From: Paradesertivirga mongoliensis
GTDB lineage: Bacteria; Bacteroidota; Bacteroidia; Sphingobacteriales; Sphingobacteriaceae
Direction: 5' to 3'
Length of the DNA stretch: 64,000 nucleotides
Assembly: GCF_024436395.1 (NCBI RefSeq)
Contig: NZ_JAFMZO010000001.1
Coordinates: 566,181 to 630,180 of the forward strand
Position 1 is the first letter of the stretch. Every line of letters starts with the position of its first letter. Below the pieces are notes generated by a model. That model saw only the letters and a program-made list of their open reading frames with translations, had not been told where the DNA came from and ran no database searches. Of this stretch, positions 1-8,862 are shown piece after piece. The position numbers and the translations under genes were made by a program.

Positions 1-1322
1 CTATACGGCACCTTAAAATATTTTTGCCCGATAAAATAACAAGTTAAAGCCAGGAAGAAATAGCATAATAAGGTTGCCCATGAAGATCCCTCATACCCAA
101 AGGTTGGTATCCATATTATATTTAAGACAACTGTGATTATAGCGCCGAATACAGTAAAATAGATGCTATACATCGTTTTGTCTGTCAGCTTATACCAGAT
201 GGAAAGATTGTAATAAACTCCGAGAAAAAGATTAGCAAGCAACAATGTAGGAACAACAAACAGCCCGCTTCTATATTGTTCACCAAGGTAAAGCCCTGCT
301 ATATTCAGATTTAAAGAGACGGCAAGAAATATAGCCGCACATACTATCACAAAATACTCCATCACCTCAGCATAGATTTTTTTGCTGTCTTGTTCCTTAT
401 GCAGGGAAAAGAAAAAAGGCTCGGCTGCCATTCGGAAAGCCTGGACGGCCAGCGTCATAAAGATTGAGAGCTTATAAGCCGCATTGTAGATCCCCAACTG
501 AGCAAGGTTTTGTTCTGCAGACCCAGGAAGAAGATACTTTAGCATTGTTCTCCCGAAAGTTTCGTTCATCATCCCTGCCAATCCCGCGAAGAGCAACGGA
601 AATCCGTAAGCTAACATAGGCTTAAATGCATTCCAGTTAACCCGAAGCCTGATATCCTTTATCTGTTTATATAAAAGCAAAATGGTAGCACCACTGGCAA
701 TCAGATTGGCAAGAAATATATAGGCAACTTTATTTGAAGGGCTATATACATAATTGATTACGCTGTCAGGGTTCGCTTCTAACCACCAGGGGCAGAACCA
801 TAACCAAAATATATTTAGGAATACATTTACCAAGATGTTAAAAATCTTGATGGAGGCAAAGGCAAGGGGACGGTTCTCTTGTCTCAATCGGGCGAACGGG
901 ATGGCAGTAATTGCATCGAAAGCCAGAATCAAAGCAAACCAGATTACATAATCTTGCCGATAATAAGCGGCTGCGGATGGATCTGTAATCAATAGCTCAT
1001 TTATATAGCCCGAAAAAACAATTAGCGCTCCAGATAAAAGGGCCGAGCTTATAAGTATAGATGTAAATGAAGAGGAATAATAGGTATGAGCCAGGGGCTT
1101 GTCTTTCGAAGAAAATCGGAAGTATGAGGTTTCTAACCCATATAGATAGATGATATTAAGAAAGGTTACATACGCGTATATTTCACCTACTACCCCAAAG
1201 TCGGCAACATCGGTAAGTACCCTGGTATGAAAACCAACTAGCAGATAGTTTAAAAACCGGCCCAGTATGGAACTAAGGCCATAAACAGCTGTTTGGGAAG
1301 CTAACTTTTTTAATACTGACAA
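1..1322 (-). CDS. Polysaccharide flippase (Wzx/MATE-like), 3' end outside window
   Basis: Reading the minus strand from a TTG at 1322 gives about 440 residues with no stop before the window edge, so the last part (perhaps 40-60 residues) is missing. The protein is almost entirely hydrophobic helices. It begins LSVLKKLASQTAVYGLSS and continues GRFLNYLLVGFHTRVL, the usual opening of oligosaccharide/LPS flippases, which move lipid-linked glycans across the inner membrane. A conserved central stretch reads MLAYGFPLLFAGLAG. TTG is the only canonical start after an in-frame stop near 1354, inside the acylphosphatase gene, so it is the probable start; it lies 15 bp downstream of that gene's stop. 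Family assignment is good; the exported glycan is unknown. Confidence 0.85.
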   Translation of the reverse strand, partial: MSVLKKLASQTAVYGLSSILGRFLNYLLVGFHTRVLTDVADFGVVGEIYAYVTFLNIIYLYGLETSYFRFSSKDKPLAHTYYSSSFTSILISSALLSGALIVFSGYINELLITDPSAAAYYRQDYVIWFALILAFDAITAIPFARLRQENRPLAFASIKIFNILVNVFLNIFWLWFCPWWLEANPDSVINYVYSPSNKVAYIFLANLIASGATILLLYKQIKDIRLRVNWNAFKPMLAYGFPLLFAGLAGMMNETFGRTMLKYLLPGSAEQNLAQLGIYNAAYKLSIFMTLAVQAFRMAAEPFFFSLHKEQDSKKIYAEVMEYFVIVCAAIFLAVSLNLNIAGLYLGEQYRSGLFVVPTLLLANLFLGVYYNLSIWYKLTDKTMYSIYFTVFGAIITVVLNIIWIPTFGYEGSSWATLLCYFFLALTCYFIGQKYFKVPY

Positions 1323-1336
1323 ATTGCGTGAGTAGA

Positions 1337-1609
1337 TTATTTCTTTAGTATCTCAAAATTACGATAGTTTTTTACTTCGCCTTCAACTACTTCCACTTTT
1401 TGTACCGAAGCCTGAAGAGGACCCTCGTGGCACCATTCTAAAAAAGATTCCAGGGAAAAATCATCGCCTTCGGCTTCGATGTAAACCGAGCCATCAGGTG
1501 TGTTTTTAACGAAACCTTTAACGCTTAACTGATCTGCCACAGCTTTTGTAGAGATCCTGAAAGAAACTCCCTGTACTTTCCCGCCGACAACGATGTTTAG
1601 ATGTTTCAT
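1337..1609 (-). CDS. acyP: Acylphosphatase
   Basis: This 90-residue cytosolic enzyme hydrolyses acyl phosphates such as acetyl phosphate or 1,3-bisphosphoglycerate. The family signature GGKVQGVSFR is present with catalytic Arg18, and catalytic Asn36 follows in GFVKN; their spacing of 18 matches the family. The ATG at 1609 is preferred over an upstream in-frame ATG at 1636 because it gives the usual length and begins MKHLNIVVGGKV. The gene sits between the flippase and an amidohydrolase on the same strand, with no obvious functional link. Confidence 0.93.
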   Translation of the reverse strand: MKHLNIVVGGKVQGVSFRISTKAVADQLSVKGFVKNTPDGSVYIEAEGDDFSLESFLEWCHEGPLQASVQKVEVVEGEVKNYRNFEILKK

Positions 1610-1671
1610 TACCGCAAAAGTAATCTTATAAGTCAAGAGATATCGAAAAAAATCCTTTCGATGACTTAGGA

Positions 1672-2844
1672 TTAAACCAACTTTTGCACTTTAGATTCGG
1701 CTGAGATTTTGAGGCCTTCGGTGTGGGTAATCAGGTTGAGTCCTGGCCTTTTACCCTTTTCTATGCTGCCATACTCCTTGTCAATTCCTAAAAATTTGGC
1801 ACCGTTGATGGTTGCCCAGTTGATGGTTTCGGTGAGCAATAAGCCCGGAAAATTCAGGTGTAAAGTTTTAAGCTCAGACAACATACACAGGCTTGTATTA
1901 GAAGCCAAACTATCAGTACCAACTGTGATGTTGAAATCATGATACTGAAACATCTCCACTTTAGGTAAGCGGTCTTCGATATACAGATTTGCATTGGGGC
2001 AGAAGCACCAGGTAACCGAACGGTTTGACCTCAATATAAAATAGATGTCTTTTAGACTGGTATATGTGTTATGAACCAGCATGGTTTTTTGCTGTACCGG
2101 GATTAAAGGAATGATGCTTTGAATTGAATTGCGGGCCTGGGGCTTAAAAAAGTCGATGTTTATTCCCAGCTCCTTATAAAAGTTCAAAAACTCGCCACTC
2201 TTATAGCGGTAAAGCTTATTCTCGTCTTCGCTTTCCTGATTATGAATAGTTACCGGACTGCCGGTTTCGCCACAGAATTTCCCTATAAATCGAAAAAGCT
2301 CTTTAGAAGCCGAATAAGGGGCATGCGGCACGATAGAAGCATGTAAAGGCGAGAATTGTTCGAGTAACTCTGACCCTTCCCTAAAAACATCTTTTGCTTT
2401 ATCGGGTTCGAACGATAGTAGCTCAATGAAAGTATAGTAATAAATAGAACTGTTTTCCTTGATTTTTTTCGAATCAATATTGTTCGAAACATCAGCTACA
2501 GCCACAATGCCATTCTCCCACATCTGGCGATCGGCCTCGCGCATTACTTCTTCGGTATTTTTAAGACTTTTACGAAGGCTGATGATGTTCTTTATAAAAG
2601 ATAAGAGTCCTTCTTTTTGAGGAATTTTATTGTAGAGATATGATAATTCAAGATGGCAGTGCGAATTGATAAACCCGGGAACGATTATCCCTTCCAGCTT
2701 TGTCACATTAACATCTTGAAGAGAGAGACTATCCTCGGGATATAATCCTAAAATTGCGCCATCAGGACCTACAGCAACAGTGCCATTTTTTAAAGGTTCG
2801 GATGTAGCAGGCAGAATAAAATCAGCACTATAATAGTTTACCAT
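1672..2844 (-). CDS. Amidohydrolase (cytosine-deaminase-like / MtaD-SsnA type)
   Basis: This 390-residue metal-dependent hydrolase has the amidohydrolase layout. An N-terminal beta domain leads into the metal motif SHCHLELSYL (about residues 61-70). VPHAPYSAS and TIHNQESEDE (metal His and general-base region), LVHNTY and VGTDSLASN (metal Asp) follow. This arrangement fits the deaminase/chlorohydrolase branch that acts on purine-like or amino-heterocyclic substrates. Possible substrates include S-adenosylhomocysteine, aminodeoxyfutalosine and guanine; the sequence alone does not decide. It is transcribed toward acyP and divergently from rlmN across about 137 bp of AT-rich sequence. Confidence 0.85.
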   Translation of the reverse strand: MVNYYSADFILPATSEPLKNGTVAVGPDGAILGLYPEDSLSLQDVNVTKLEGIIVPGFINSHCHLELSYLYNKIPQKEGLLSFIKNIISLRKSLKNTEEVMREADRQMWENGIVAVADVSNNIDSKKIKENSSIYYYTFIELLSFEPDKAKDVFREGSELLEQFSPLHASIVPHAPYSASKELFRFIGKFCGETGSPVTIHNQESEDENKLYRYKSGEFLNFYKELGINIDFFKPQARNSIQSIIPLIPVQQKTMLVHNTYTSLKDIYFILRSNRSVTWCFCPNANLYIEDRLPKVEMFQYHDFNITVGTDSLASNTSLCMLSELKTLHLNFPGLLLTETINWATINGAKFLGIDKEYGSIEKGKRPGLNLITHTEGLKISAESKVQKLV

Positions 2845-2968
2845 ATACAGGGATTTACCCCTTACTCCAAAAAAAAATTAAATACAGCAATGGATTGCTG
2901 TTACAACAACAATAATAGGAAATTTTTTGTTTTAACATTTTAAAAACAATTTATTTAGCAATAAGAAG

Positions 2969-2976
2969 TAAATTTG
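2969..2976 (+). promoter_or_regulatory. -7 promoter element of rlmN
   Basis: TAAATTTG matches the Bacteroidota -7 consensus TAnnTTTG. It ends 5 bp before the GTG at 2982, so the transcript would be almost leaderless. No clear -33 TTTG lies at the usual 19-21 bp spacing. The position supports the GTG start. Confidence 0.55.
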
Positions 2977-2981
2977 CCATT

Positions 2982-4031
2982 GTGAATCAGGAAGTTGTAA
3001 AACGTGATATCAGGAACCTTTCACCTGCCGAAATAAAAACATTTTTAGTTGAGCATGCTGAGCCGGCTTTCAGGGCGAAGCAAATAGCTGAGTGGCTGTG
3101 GATTAAGTCTGCCGTAAGTTTTGAGGAAATGAGCAATCTTTCTAAAACTTTGAGGGAAAAGCTGCAGGCACATTTCGCGATAAACGCGATCAAGATCGAC
3201 CAAAGTCAATTCAGTGCCGACAGAACAATAAAGAACACTTTCAAGCTATATGATGGCAACATTATAGAGGGAGTTTTGATACCTACCACCGAGCGGATGA
3301 CCGCCTGTGTAAGTTCACAGGTTGGATGCAGCCTTACCTGTAAGTTCTGTGCCACAGGCTATATGGAACGCAAGCGCAATCTTGATCCTGCTGAAATTTA
3401 CGACCAGGTTGTTCTGATCGACAAACAAGCGCGGGAGAATTACGGCATTCCGTTAAGCAATATCGTATACATGGGGATGGGCGAACCCCTTTTAAATTAC
3501 GCTAACGTACTTAAATCGGTCGAATATTTAACTTCGGAAGAAGGCCTGAATATGTCGGCGAAGCGGATTACAGTCTCTACGGCAGGCATAGCGAAAATGA
3601 TCAGGAAGCTGGGTGATGATAATGTTAAATTCAATTTAGCTTTGTCGCTACATGCAGCGAATGACAAAAAACGGAATGAAATTATGCCTATTAATGAGCA
3701 GAATTCATTAAAAGCTCTAGCCGAAGCACTGAAGTATTATTACCTGAAAACCAAAAACCCGGTCACCTACGAATACATTATTTTTAATGATTTCAACGAT
3801 GAACTTGAAGACGCAGTTGAACTTGCTAAGTTTTGTAAACACCTGCCCTGTAAAGTAAATATCATCGAATATAACCCAATATCGTTTGCCTCATTTACAA
3901 ACGCAGAGGAAGATAAGACAGAAGCTTTCGCTAATTACCTAAAAAAACAAGGGATAATTACCAATATCCGCAGAAGCAGGGGTAAAGATATCGACGCCGC
4001 CTGCGGCCAGCTTGCGGTGAAAGAAAAATAA
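2982..4031 (+). CDS. rlmN: 23S rRNA (adenine2503-C2)-methyltransferase RlmN
   Basis: This radical-SAM enzyme methylates C2 of A2503 in 23S rRNA, and in many bacteria A37 of some tRNAs. The 349-residue protein has the iron-sulfur motif CSLTCKFC (Cys116, Cys120, Cys123). Cys109 in ACVSSQVG and the methyl-carrying Cys341 in DIDAACGQL complete the dual-cysteine mechanism. YMGMGEPLLN and VSTAGI are further family motifs. The start is GTG, placed right behind a -7 element; the product begins MNQEVVKRDIRNL. Length is normal. comF follows 28 bp later on the same strand. Confidence 0.97.
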   Translation: MNQEVVKRDIRNLSPAEIKTFLVEHAEPAFRAKQIAEWLWIKSAVSFEEMSNLSKTLREKLQAHFAINAIKIDQSQFSADRTIKNTFKLYDGNIIEGVLIPTTERMTACVSSQVGCSLTCKFCATGYMERKRNLDPAEIYDQVVLIDKQARENYGIPLSNIVYMGMGEPLLNYANVLKSVEYLTSEEGLNMSAKRITVSTAGIAKMIRKLGDDNVKFNLALSLHAANDKKRNEIMPINEQNSLKALAEALKYYYLKTKNPVTYEYIIFNDFNDELEDAVELAKFCKHLPCKVNIIEYNPISFASFTNAEEDKTEAFANYLKKQGIITNIRRSRGKDIDAACGQLAVKEK

Positions 4032-4059
4032 TCTGCCGGGCTTTTTATATTATTGTATA

Positions 4060-4755
4060 ATGAACGCCCTACTGCAGTATGCGGAAGATTTTTTTTCGTT
4101 GTTTTTTCCTCAACTCTGTTCGGGATGCGGGAAGAACCTGTTTAAGAACGAGACCATTATCTGTACGGCCTGTATATATAATTTACCATATACCGACTTC
4201 CATTTGGATGAAGAGAATGCCGTGGCCAAACAGCTTTGGGGGAGAGTACCGATTACAGCTGCTTATGCATTTGTTCATTTTAATAAAGGCTCGCGTGTCC
4301 AAAACCTGATGCATCAGCTTAAATACAATCAAAAACCCGAAGTAGCTTTAAAGCTCGGTGAAATGTATGGTTTAAAAATAAAAGATTCGGAAGTGGCGAA
4401 AAGCCTGGAACTGATCATCCCGGTACCTTTACATCCTGCTAAGCAAAAAAAACGCGGTTACAATCAAAGCGAATTCTTCGCCAAAGGTTTATCACTCAGT
4501 CTGGGCATACCCGTGGGCTTAAATTTGTATCGGAAGGTGTTTACCGACACTCAAACTAAAAAGTCGCGCTTTGTACGTTACGAAAACATGAAGGAGGTGT
4601 TTGCGATCAGAAAGCACAACGATATTGAAAATAAGCATATCCTGTTGGTCGACGATGTAATCACCACCGGAGCCACTATTGAGGCATGTGCCCAGGAACT
4701 GCTAAAAGCAAATGGAACAAAAGTGAGTATAGCAACCATAGCATTTACCAATTAA
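4060..4755 (+). CDS. comF: ComF family phosphoribosyltransferase-like protein
   Basis: This 231-residue protein has the two parts of the ComF family. An N-terminal zinc-binding region carries CSGCG and CTAC (about residues 22-40). A C-terminal type I PRTase fold carries the PRPP loop HILLVDDVITTGATIEAC (about residues 193-210) and the KKRGYNQSE motif. In naturally transformable bacteria ComF supports DNA uptake. Many non-competent Bacteroidota also have it, so the cellular role here is not certain. It is followed directly, with no gap, by a lipoprotein gene at 4756, which suggests co-transcription. Confidence 0.92.
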   Translation: MNALLQYAEDFFSLFFPQLCSGCGKNLFKNETIICTACIYNLPYTDFHLDEENAVAKQLWGRVPITAAYAFVHFNKGSRVQNLMHQLKYNQKPEVALKLGEMYGLKIKDSEVAKSLELIIPVPLHPAKQKKRGYNQSEFFAKGLSLSLGIPVGLNLYRKVFTDTQTKKSRFVRYENMKEVFAIRKHNDIENKHILLVDDVITTGATIEACAQELLKANGTKVSIATIAFTN

Positions 4756-6132
4756 ATGAAAATCACGCTGCCCGTCTTATTCCTTGCGGTCCTGAGCATT
4801 TGGGGATGTAAAAAAGACAGTATAAATACCGACTCGTCTGCTATGCTTGAGTTTTCTGCAGACAGCATTCTTTTTGATACCGTATTTACATCTGTGGGAT
4901 CCGTTACCCGTCGGGTTAAAGTCTTTAACAGGGGAGAACGTCCGGTTAAGATCTCTTCAATTAAACTTCGAGGTGGCGCTGCATCAAACTTTCAGCTAAA
5001 CATCAACGGCATTGCGAGTGATATTTTATCAGACATTGAATTAGCCGGCAACGACTCATTGAATGTGTTTGTAAAGGTAACCATCAACCCAAGTTCCGAG
5101 CGCTTGCCCTTTATCGTGAAAGATTCTATTGAATTCGGTACCAACGGAAACTATCAGAAAGTTATCCTCAGCGCTTTTGGGCAAAATGCTGTCTTTATCA
5201 GGGATGGTAAAATAGCAGGAAATACGGTTTGGACCAATAAGCTTCCGTATGTGATTTATAATACTTTAACCGTAGAGCCTAATACTACATTGTCCATCCA
5301 GAAAGGTAGCCGGATTTATTTTCACAAAGATGCTGGTATGCGTATTGCAGGCACGCTTAAGGTTTTAGGAGAACGCCTGGATACAGTTACGTTTGCGAGC
5401 GACAGGCTGGAGCGTATATATGAAGATGAGCCGGGGCAATGGCTGGGTTTGCATTTCTTAAGCAGCAGCAAAGAGAATCATCTAAACTATGCTTCCATAC
5501 GTAACGGAGTTACGGGCATCAAGGTTGACTCGTTATCCACGAATGCAAGCCCAAAGTTGCTATTAACCAATACTATCGTTCGTAATATGGCTTTGACTGC
5601 GTTGCAGTTCGATAATGCAGATGTTGCCGGATTTAACAATCTGATTTTAAGTTCAGGCAGATATCTTCTTTATGCCGTAAACGGTGGTAGATATAATTTC
5701 AAGCAAAATACCTTTGCCAATATTGGTTTTCAATTTGCGAGAACCACGCCTTCTGTGTTTTTTGCAGATCACTCTAATGTAGGCATGGCCAGAGAAATGG
5801 ATATCGCCTTCATAAATAATATTATTTGGGGTAATTTACAGGAGGAGTTTGTTGTAGAGAAGAAGGGTGCACTTTCATTTAATCAGGCTATCCGGAAAAA
5901 TCTGATCAAGACAAAAGTTAACAGTTGGGAGGCGGCTGGCAACATACTCAATGCCGACCCGCGATTTAAGAATACTAAAACCGGCGACTTTTCGTTACAA
6001 AGCACCAGCCCTGCGGCTAACGCCGGAGAAAATTTGGCCCCCGATCCTAATTTCGCTGCCTGGCTAGGCAAGGATTTAAACGGAAGGGTAAGATTATTCC
6101 CCTCTGATTTAGGGAGTTACGAAGTATTGTAA
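4756..6132 (+). CDS. Lipoprotein with right-handed beta-helix domain
   Basis: This 458-residue protein starts with a lipoprotein signal peptide ending in the lipobox SIWGC (Cys at about residue 18) followed by KKDS. Residues about 28-150 resemble an Ig-like domain (FDTVFTSVGSVTRRVKVFNRG). The rest has the repetitive short-strand pattern of a parallel beta-helix (for example NYASIRNGVTGIKVDS), ending RLFPSDLGSYEVL. Such proteins are common and uncharacterised in Bacteroidota. It is probably anchored in the outer membrane and may bind or cleave polysaccharide, but no catalytic residues can be assigned. It begins immediately after the comF stop codon and is followed by a structured intergenic region. 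Confidence 0.8.
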   Translation: MKITLPVLFLAVLSIWGCKKDSINTDSSAMLEFSADSILFDTVFTSVGSVTRRVKVFNRGERPVKISSIKLRGGAASNFQLNINGIASDILSDIELAGNDSLNVFVKVTINPSSERLPFIVKDSIEFGTNGNYQKVILSAFGQNAVFIRDGKIAGNTVWTNKLPYVIYNTLTVEPNTTLSIQKGSRIYFHKDAGMRIAGTLKVLGERLDTVTFASDRLERIYEDEPGQWLGLHFLSSSKENHLNYASIRNGVTGIKVDSLSTNASPKLLLTNTIVRNMALTALQFDNADVAGFNNLILSSGRYLLYAVNGGRYNFKQNTFANIGFQFARTTPSVFFADHSNVGMAREMDIAFINNIIWGNLQEEFVVEKKGALSFNQAIRKNLIKTKVNSWEAAGNILNADPRFKNTKTGDFSLQSTSPAANAGENLAPDPNFAAWLGKDLNGRVRLFPSDLGSYEVL

Positions 6133-6144
6133 AAATTTCTTAAA

Positions 6145-6260
6145 ATAAGGTAACCTTATCAGAGTTGATGAGGTATAAGTACCTGAGAGCGTTAATTTAG
6201 ATAGAAAGAGCTGGGCGCCGCAAGGCAACCGGCTTTTTCTTAATTTTTCAGCTCTTTCTA
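6145..6260 (+). other. Structured intergenic stretch with several inverted repeats
   Basis: Downstream of the beta-helix lipoprotein are three nested or consecutive inverted repeats: ATAAGGT/ACCTTAT (6145-6151, 6153-6159), a perfect 12-bp pair TAGAAAGAGCTG/CAGCTCTTTCTA (6202-6213, 6249-6260), and inside that a GCCG/CGGC stem (6217-6220, 6230-6233) followed by TTTTTCTTAATTTTT. The inner hairpin with its T-run resembles an intrinsic terminator. The whole could be a double terminator or a short structured RNA. No ORF of note lies here. Confidence 0.4.
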
Positions 6261-6262
6261 CA

Positions 6263-6308
6263 AAGTCATCGGACGACTAGCATACTCCAGTCATCCGATG
6301 ACTTTTTT
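6263..6308 (+). terminator. Strong intrinsic terminator
   Basis: A 17-bp stem with one mismatch (6263-6279 with 6289-6305) and a short loop runs into a T8 tract at 6301-6308. It is oriented to end transcription from the rlmN-comF-lipoprotein side. The arms contain the AGTCATC/GATGACT sequence that recurs in part at 13585-13609. Confidence 0.75.
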
Positions 6309-6372
6309 TTATTTTGGCCGATTTGAAATCCGGCGAGCGGGCACCCCGGGAAATTCAAAAAACCCTAAATGC

Positions 6373-6408
6373 AAAAACCCTCGCAGATCATCTCTGCGAG
6401 GGTTTTTT
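6373..6408 (-). terminator. Terminator of tRNA-Asp (bidirectional hairpin)
   Basis: A perfect 15-bp stem (6373-6387 with 6393-6407) with a 5-nt loop is flanked by A and T runs on the two sides. It directly follows the 3' end of tRNA-Asp on the minus strand and could also stop plus-strand transcription. Confidence 0.8.
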
Positions 6409-6409
6409 G

Positions 6410-6483
6410 CGGAATGGACGGGACTCGAACCCGCGACCTCCTGCGTGACAGGCAGGCATTCTAACCAGCTGAACTACCACTCC
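6410..6483 (-). tRNA. tRNA-Asp (anticodon GTC)
   Basis: On the minus strand the acceptor stem GGAGTGG (5' end at 6483) pairs with CCATTCC (6411-6417), with discriminator G. The D-arm, the anticodon loop CTGTCAC with anticodon GTC, and the T-arm GGGTTCGAGTCCC are all present, giving 74 nt. The terminal CCA is not encoded. It stands alone between the lipoprotein terminators and prfA and has its own terminator. Confidence 0.95.
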
Positions 6484-6594
6484 TCCCGTTGGGACTGCAA
6501 ATATAGAGTTTTTGTCTGTTTGTCCAACAAAAAATATAATTAATCTTTAAAAAGATTCTACAAGTTTATTTGACTTGCAGCATCTCGAAGATTA

Positions 6595-7668
6595 TCAGGC
6601 ATTTGAGCCCTCCTTCATTTTCTCTGCATTTTCCGCAAACTGCAATGCATCGATAATTTCCTGGATCTCCCCGTCCATAATTGCCGGCAGATTGTATAAA
6701 GTTAATCCAATCCGGTGCTCGGTAACCCTACCTTGCGGATAGTTGTACGTCCGTATCTTCGCCGACCTGTCGCCGGTAGAGACCATTGTTTTACGCTTCG
6801 CTGCGATATCGCCGACCTGTTTCTGCAATTCCAAATCATATAGCTTACTACGCAACATTTCCATAGCCCGGATTCGGTTACCCAACTGAGAACGCTCAAT
6901 CTGGCAAACCACAACCATCCCGGTAGGTTTATGCGTTAACTGTACCTTAGTTTCAACCTTGTTTACGTTCTGGCCCCCAGCACCGCCCGAACGCGAAGTT
7001 TGCAATTCAACATCAGCCGGATTTAAGTAAAAGTCAAGCTCTTCGGCTTCAGGTAAAACAGCTACCGAAGCGGCCGATGTATGAACCCTGCCCTGCGTTT
7101 CTGTATCCGGAACCCGCTGCACCCTATGCACACCCGATTCGTATTTCATCTGACCGTAAACATCTTCGCCGCTTACATTCAGAATCACCTCTTTATAGCC
7201 CCCGGCAGTACCCTCAGTAACATCAACCACCTCAACCTTCCAGCCCTTCTTTTCAAAATAACGGGTATACATACGGTAAAGATCCCCGGCAAAAAGAGCA
7301 GCTTCATCGCCACCTGTACCACCGCGAATCTCCACCACCGCATTTTTCGAATCCTGCGGATCCTTCGGAATAAGCATTAAGCGGATCTTTTCCTCCATCT
7401 CCTCTTTCTGAGGCAGAAGTTCATCCAGCTCCATCCGGGCCATCTCTTTCAGCTCTTCGTCCTTCTCGTTTGCTAAAATCTCCTTATTCGTTTCAATGTT
7501 CGAGCAAACATTCTTATAGATCTTATATTCGTCCACAATTTTGCCCAAATCTTTATATTCTTTATTCAGGGTGGCAAAACGCTTCATGTCGCTAAGCGTA
7601 GATGGGTTGCTTAATTCGCGCTCAACTTCTTCCCAACGAAGCTTTATATCTTCTAATTTTTCTAACAT
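6595..7668 (-). CDS. prfA: Peptide chain release factor 1
   Basis: RF1 ends translation at UAA and UAG on the ribosome. The 357-residue protein has the catalytic GGQ loop in [11 protein letters not shown] (Gln at about residue 233). The stop-codon recognition tripeptide region [10 protein letters not shown] has the PxT form of RF1 rather than the SPF of RF2, and [15 protein letters not shown] precedes it. Length is normal. It is transcribed leftward toward tRNA-Asp, with a possible -7 element about 137 bp upstream. Confidence 0.97.
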   Translation of the reverse strand: MLEKLEDIKLRWEEVERELSNPSTLSDMKRFATLNKEYKDLGKIVDEYKIYKNVCSNIETNKEILANEKDEELKEMARMELDELLPQKEEMEEKIRLMLIPKDPQDSKNAVVEIRGGTGGDEAALFAGDLYRMYTRYFEKKGWKVEVVDVTEGTAGGYKEVILNVSGEDVYGQMKYESGVHRVQRVPDTETQGRVHTSAASVAVLPEAEELDFYLNPADVELQTSRSGGAGGQNVNKVETKVQLTHKPTGMVVVCQIERSQLGNRIRAMEMLRSKLYDLELQKQVGDIAAKRKTMVSTGDRSAKIRTYNYPQGRVTEHRIGLTLYNLPAIMDGEIQEIIDALQFAENAEKMKEGSNA

Positions 7669-7805
7669 GTTCTAATTATGAAATCAACAACCCGGTTCCA
7701 TCGGCACTGCAAGCCCTGCTTTACGCTTCAACTCCAACGCACATACCTCTTCAGGTTTTCGCTGCAATCAGGTTTAGATAACTAAAGCCTTCGCTGTTAT
7801 GGCTA

Positions 7806-7813
7806 CAAAAGTA
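7806..7813 (-). promoter_or_regulatory. -7 promoter element upstream of prfA
   Basis: Minus-strand TACTTTTG matches TAnnTTTG. It lies 137 bp before the prfA start and just beyond the end of the DUF6807 gene, implying a leader of about 130 nt (7669-7800) in which no ORF or clear riboswitch was recognised. No convincing -33 box was seen. Confidence 0.45.
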
Positions 7814-7845
7814 CAGATTTAAGAATATATCTCTTTTACTGAGTT

Positions 7846-8862
7846 TTAAAAAGAATTGGAAAGCTGCTCCATCCTCGCATTGTCAAGAGCGCTACTTATT
7901 ACCAGGCGATGTTTAAATAGAACTGTTTTCCCTTTTGACAGACTAAAGTTGAGCGTCTCTTTACCGTTAGTATAAGCTGCCGCTCCCAGCGGGTTAATTG
8001 CAAACAAACCGTATCCCCTCGCCATCCAGTAACCCGGATACCCAACGTTTTCCGGATGATCAATGATCGCGACACTAACAGGATTACCTGAGACTTTGCC
8101 AGACAACTTCAGCCAGTTAGAACGGGTACCAAACACAGCCTCACCCTGAATTCCGGTGCTGCTCTCATAGCGTCCGGTTAAATTATCGTTCTCTAAAACC
8201 GATTTGGTTCCTTCTGCAGTGTAAACTTTAACCGGCTTGGCTGAGGTATGTTCCAGCTCACGGGATACGCGGATAGCAAATAAACCCTCCTTGTTGTCTT
8301 TAAACGATATATTTTCAATTGCCTTCAACGCAGTTTTACGGTCAATAATTCTATCCTTACCCATTACACTAAACGTATAGGTCGAAGTCTCCTCAAGCAT
8401 CGGCCGGCCTTTAGGGTTGTACCAGGTGGATGACGTAACCAGCTCAGCTTTTCCCTTACCGTTTTTAGCAGACACTACCCGATTAAATTTAATGGTGCCG
8501 TAAGCTTTTTTATTGGTATCAATACTGGTAGAGTTGTTCCAGTAATCAGCTCCGTTTATATCGCCATAGTTAAGCCAAACACCAATTTGATGGGGGTGAT
8601 CGATCTGATCGCCGGCTTTGGGTGTTATAGGCCAGCCGCGGGTCACCGGCACGTTGCCAGATGCATTTACCGGGAAAAGAACCGCCTTTTTTAAACTATC
8701 TGCGTAAAGTAAAGAGGTAAACAATTCATTTCCAATAAAGATATCTGCTTTTTGCAATGCCGGAGTTTGAACAATCTTTAGCATCGGCAAAGTTTGGCTA
8801 AAACCCGGCTTCGCCAGGAAGAAAACAGCAACAAACAGCACCTTCTTAATCTTTTTTTTCAT
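7846..8862 (-). CDS. Secreted DUF6807 / PmoA-family protein
   Basis: This 338-residue protein has a signal peptide (VLFVAVFFLAKPGFSQ). The body fits the DUF6807 family, which is often labelled PmoA but is not methane monooxygenase. Recognisable elements are HPHQIGVWLNYGDINGADYW, with a conserved His pair near residues 87-92, and later EHTSAKPVKVYTAEG. The family is abundant in Bacteroidota and Planctomycetes near carbohydrate genes; its reaction is unknown. Its start overlaps the 3' end of lpxH by 17 bp, so the two are probably co-transcribed. Confidence 0.78.
   Translation of the reverse strand: MKKKIKKVLFVAVFFLAKPGFSQTLPMLKIVQTPALQKADIFIGNELFTSLLYADSLKKAVLFPVNASGNVPVTRGWPITPKAGDQIDHPHQIGVWLNYGDINGADYWNNSTSIDTNKKAYGTIKFNRVVSAKNGKGKAELVTSSTWYNPKGRPMLEETSTYTFSVMGKDRIIDRKTALKAIENISFKDNKEGLFAIRVSRELEHTSAKPVKVYTAEGTKSVLENDNLTGRYESSTGIQGEAVFGTRSNWLKLSGKVSGNPVSVAIIDHPENVGYPGYWMARGYGLFAINPLGAAAYTNGKETLNFSLSKGKTVLFKHRLVISSALDNARMEQLSNSF

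Noticed and set aside
754..951. Plus-strand 65-codon ORF
   Set aside because: It lies wholly inside the flippase gene on the other strand, with no family resemblance.
6298..6543. Plus-strand ORF of 81 codons across the tRNA region
   Set aside because: It is the antisense of tRNA-Asp and its terminators; the encoded WTGLEPATSC-like string is a known artefact of tRNA antisense reading.
7846..8862. Methane monooxygenase subunit PmoA
   Set aside because: The family label is misleading: the protein is soluble and exported with no membrane helices; it belongs to the DUF6807 group.
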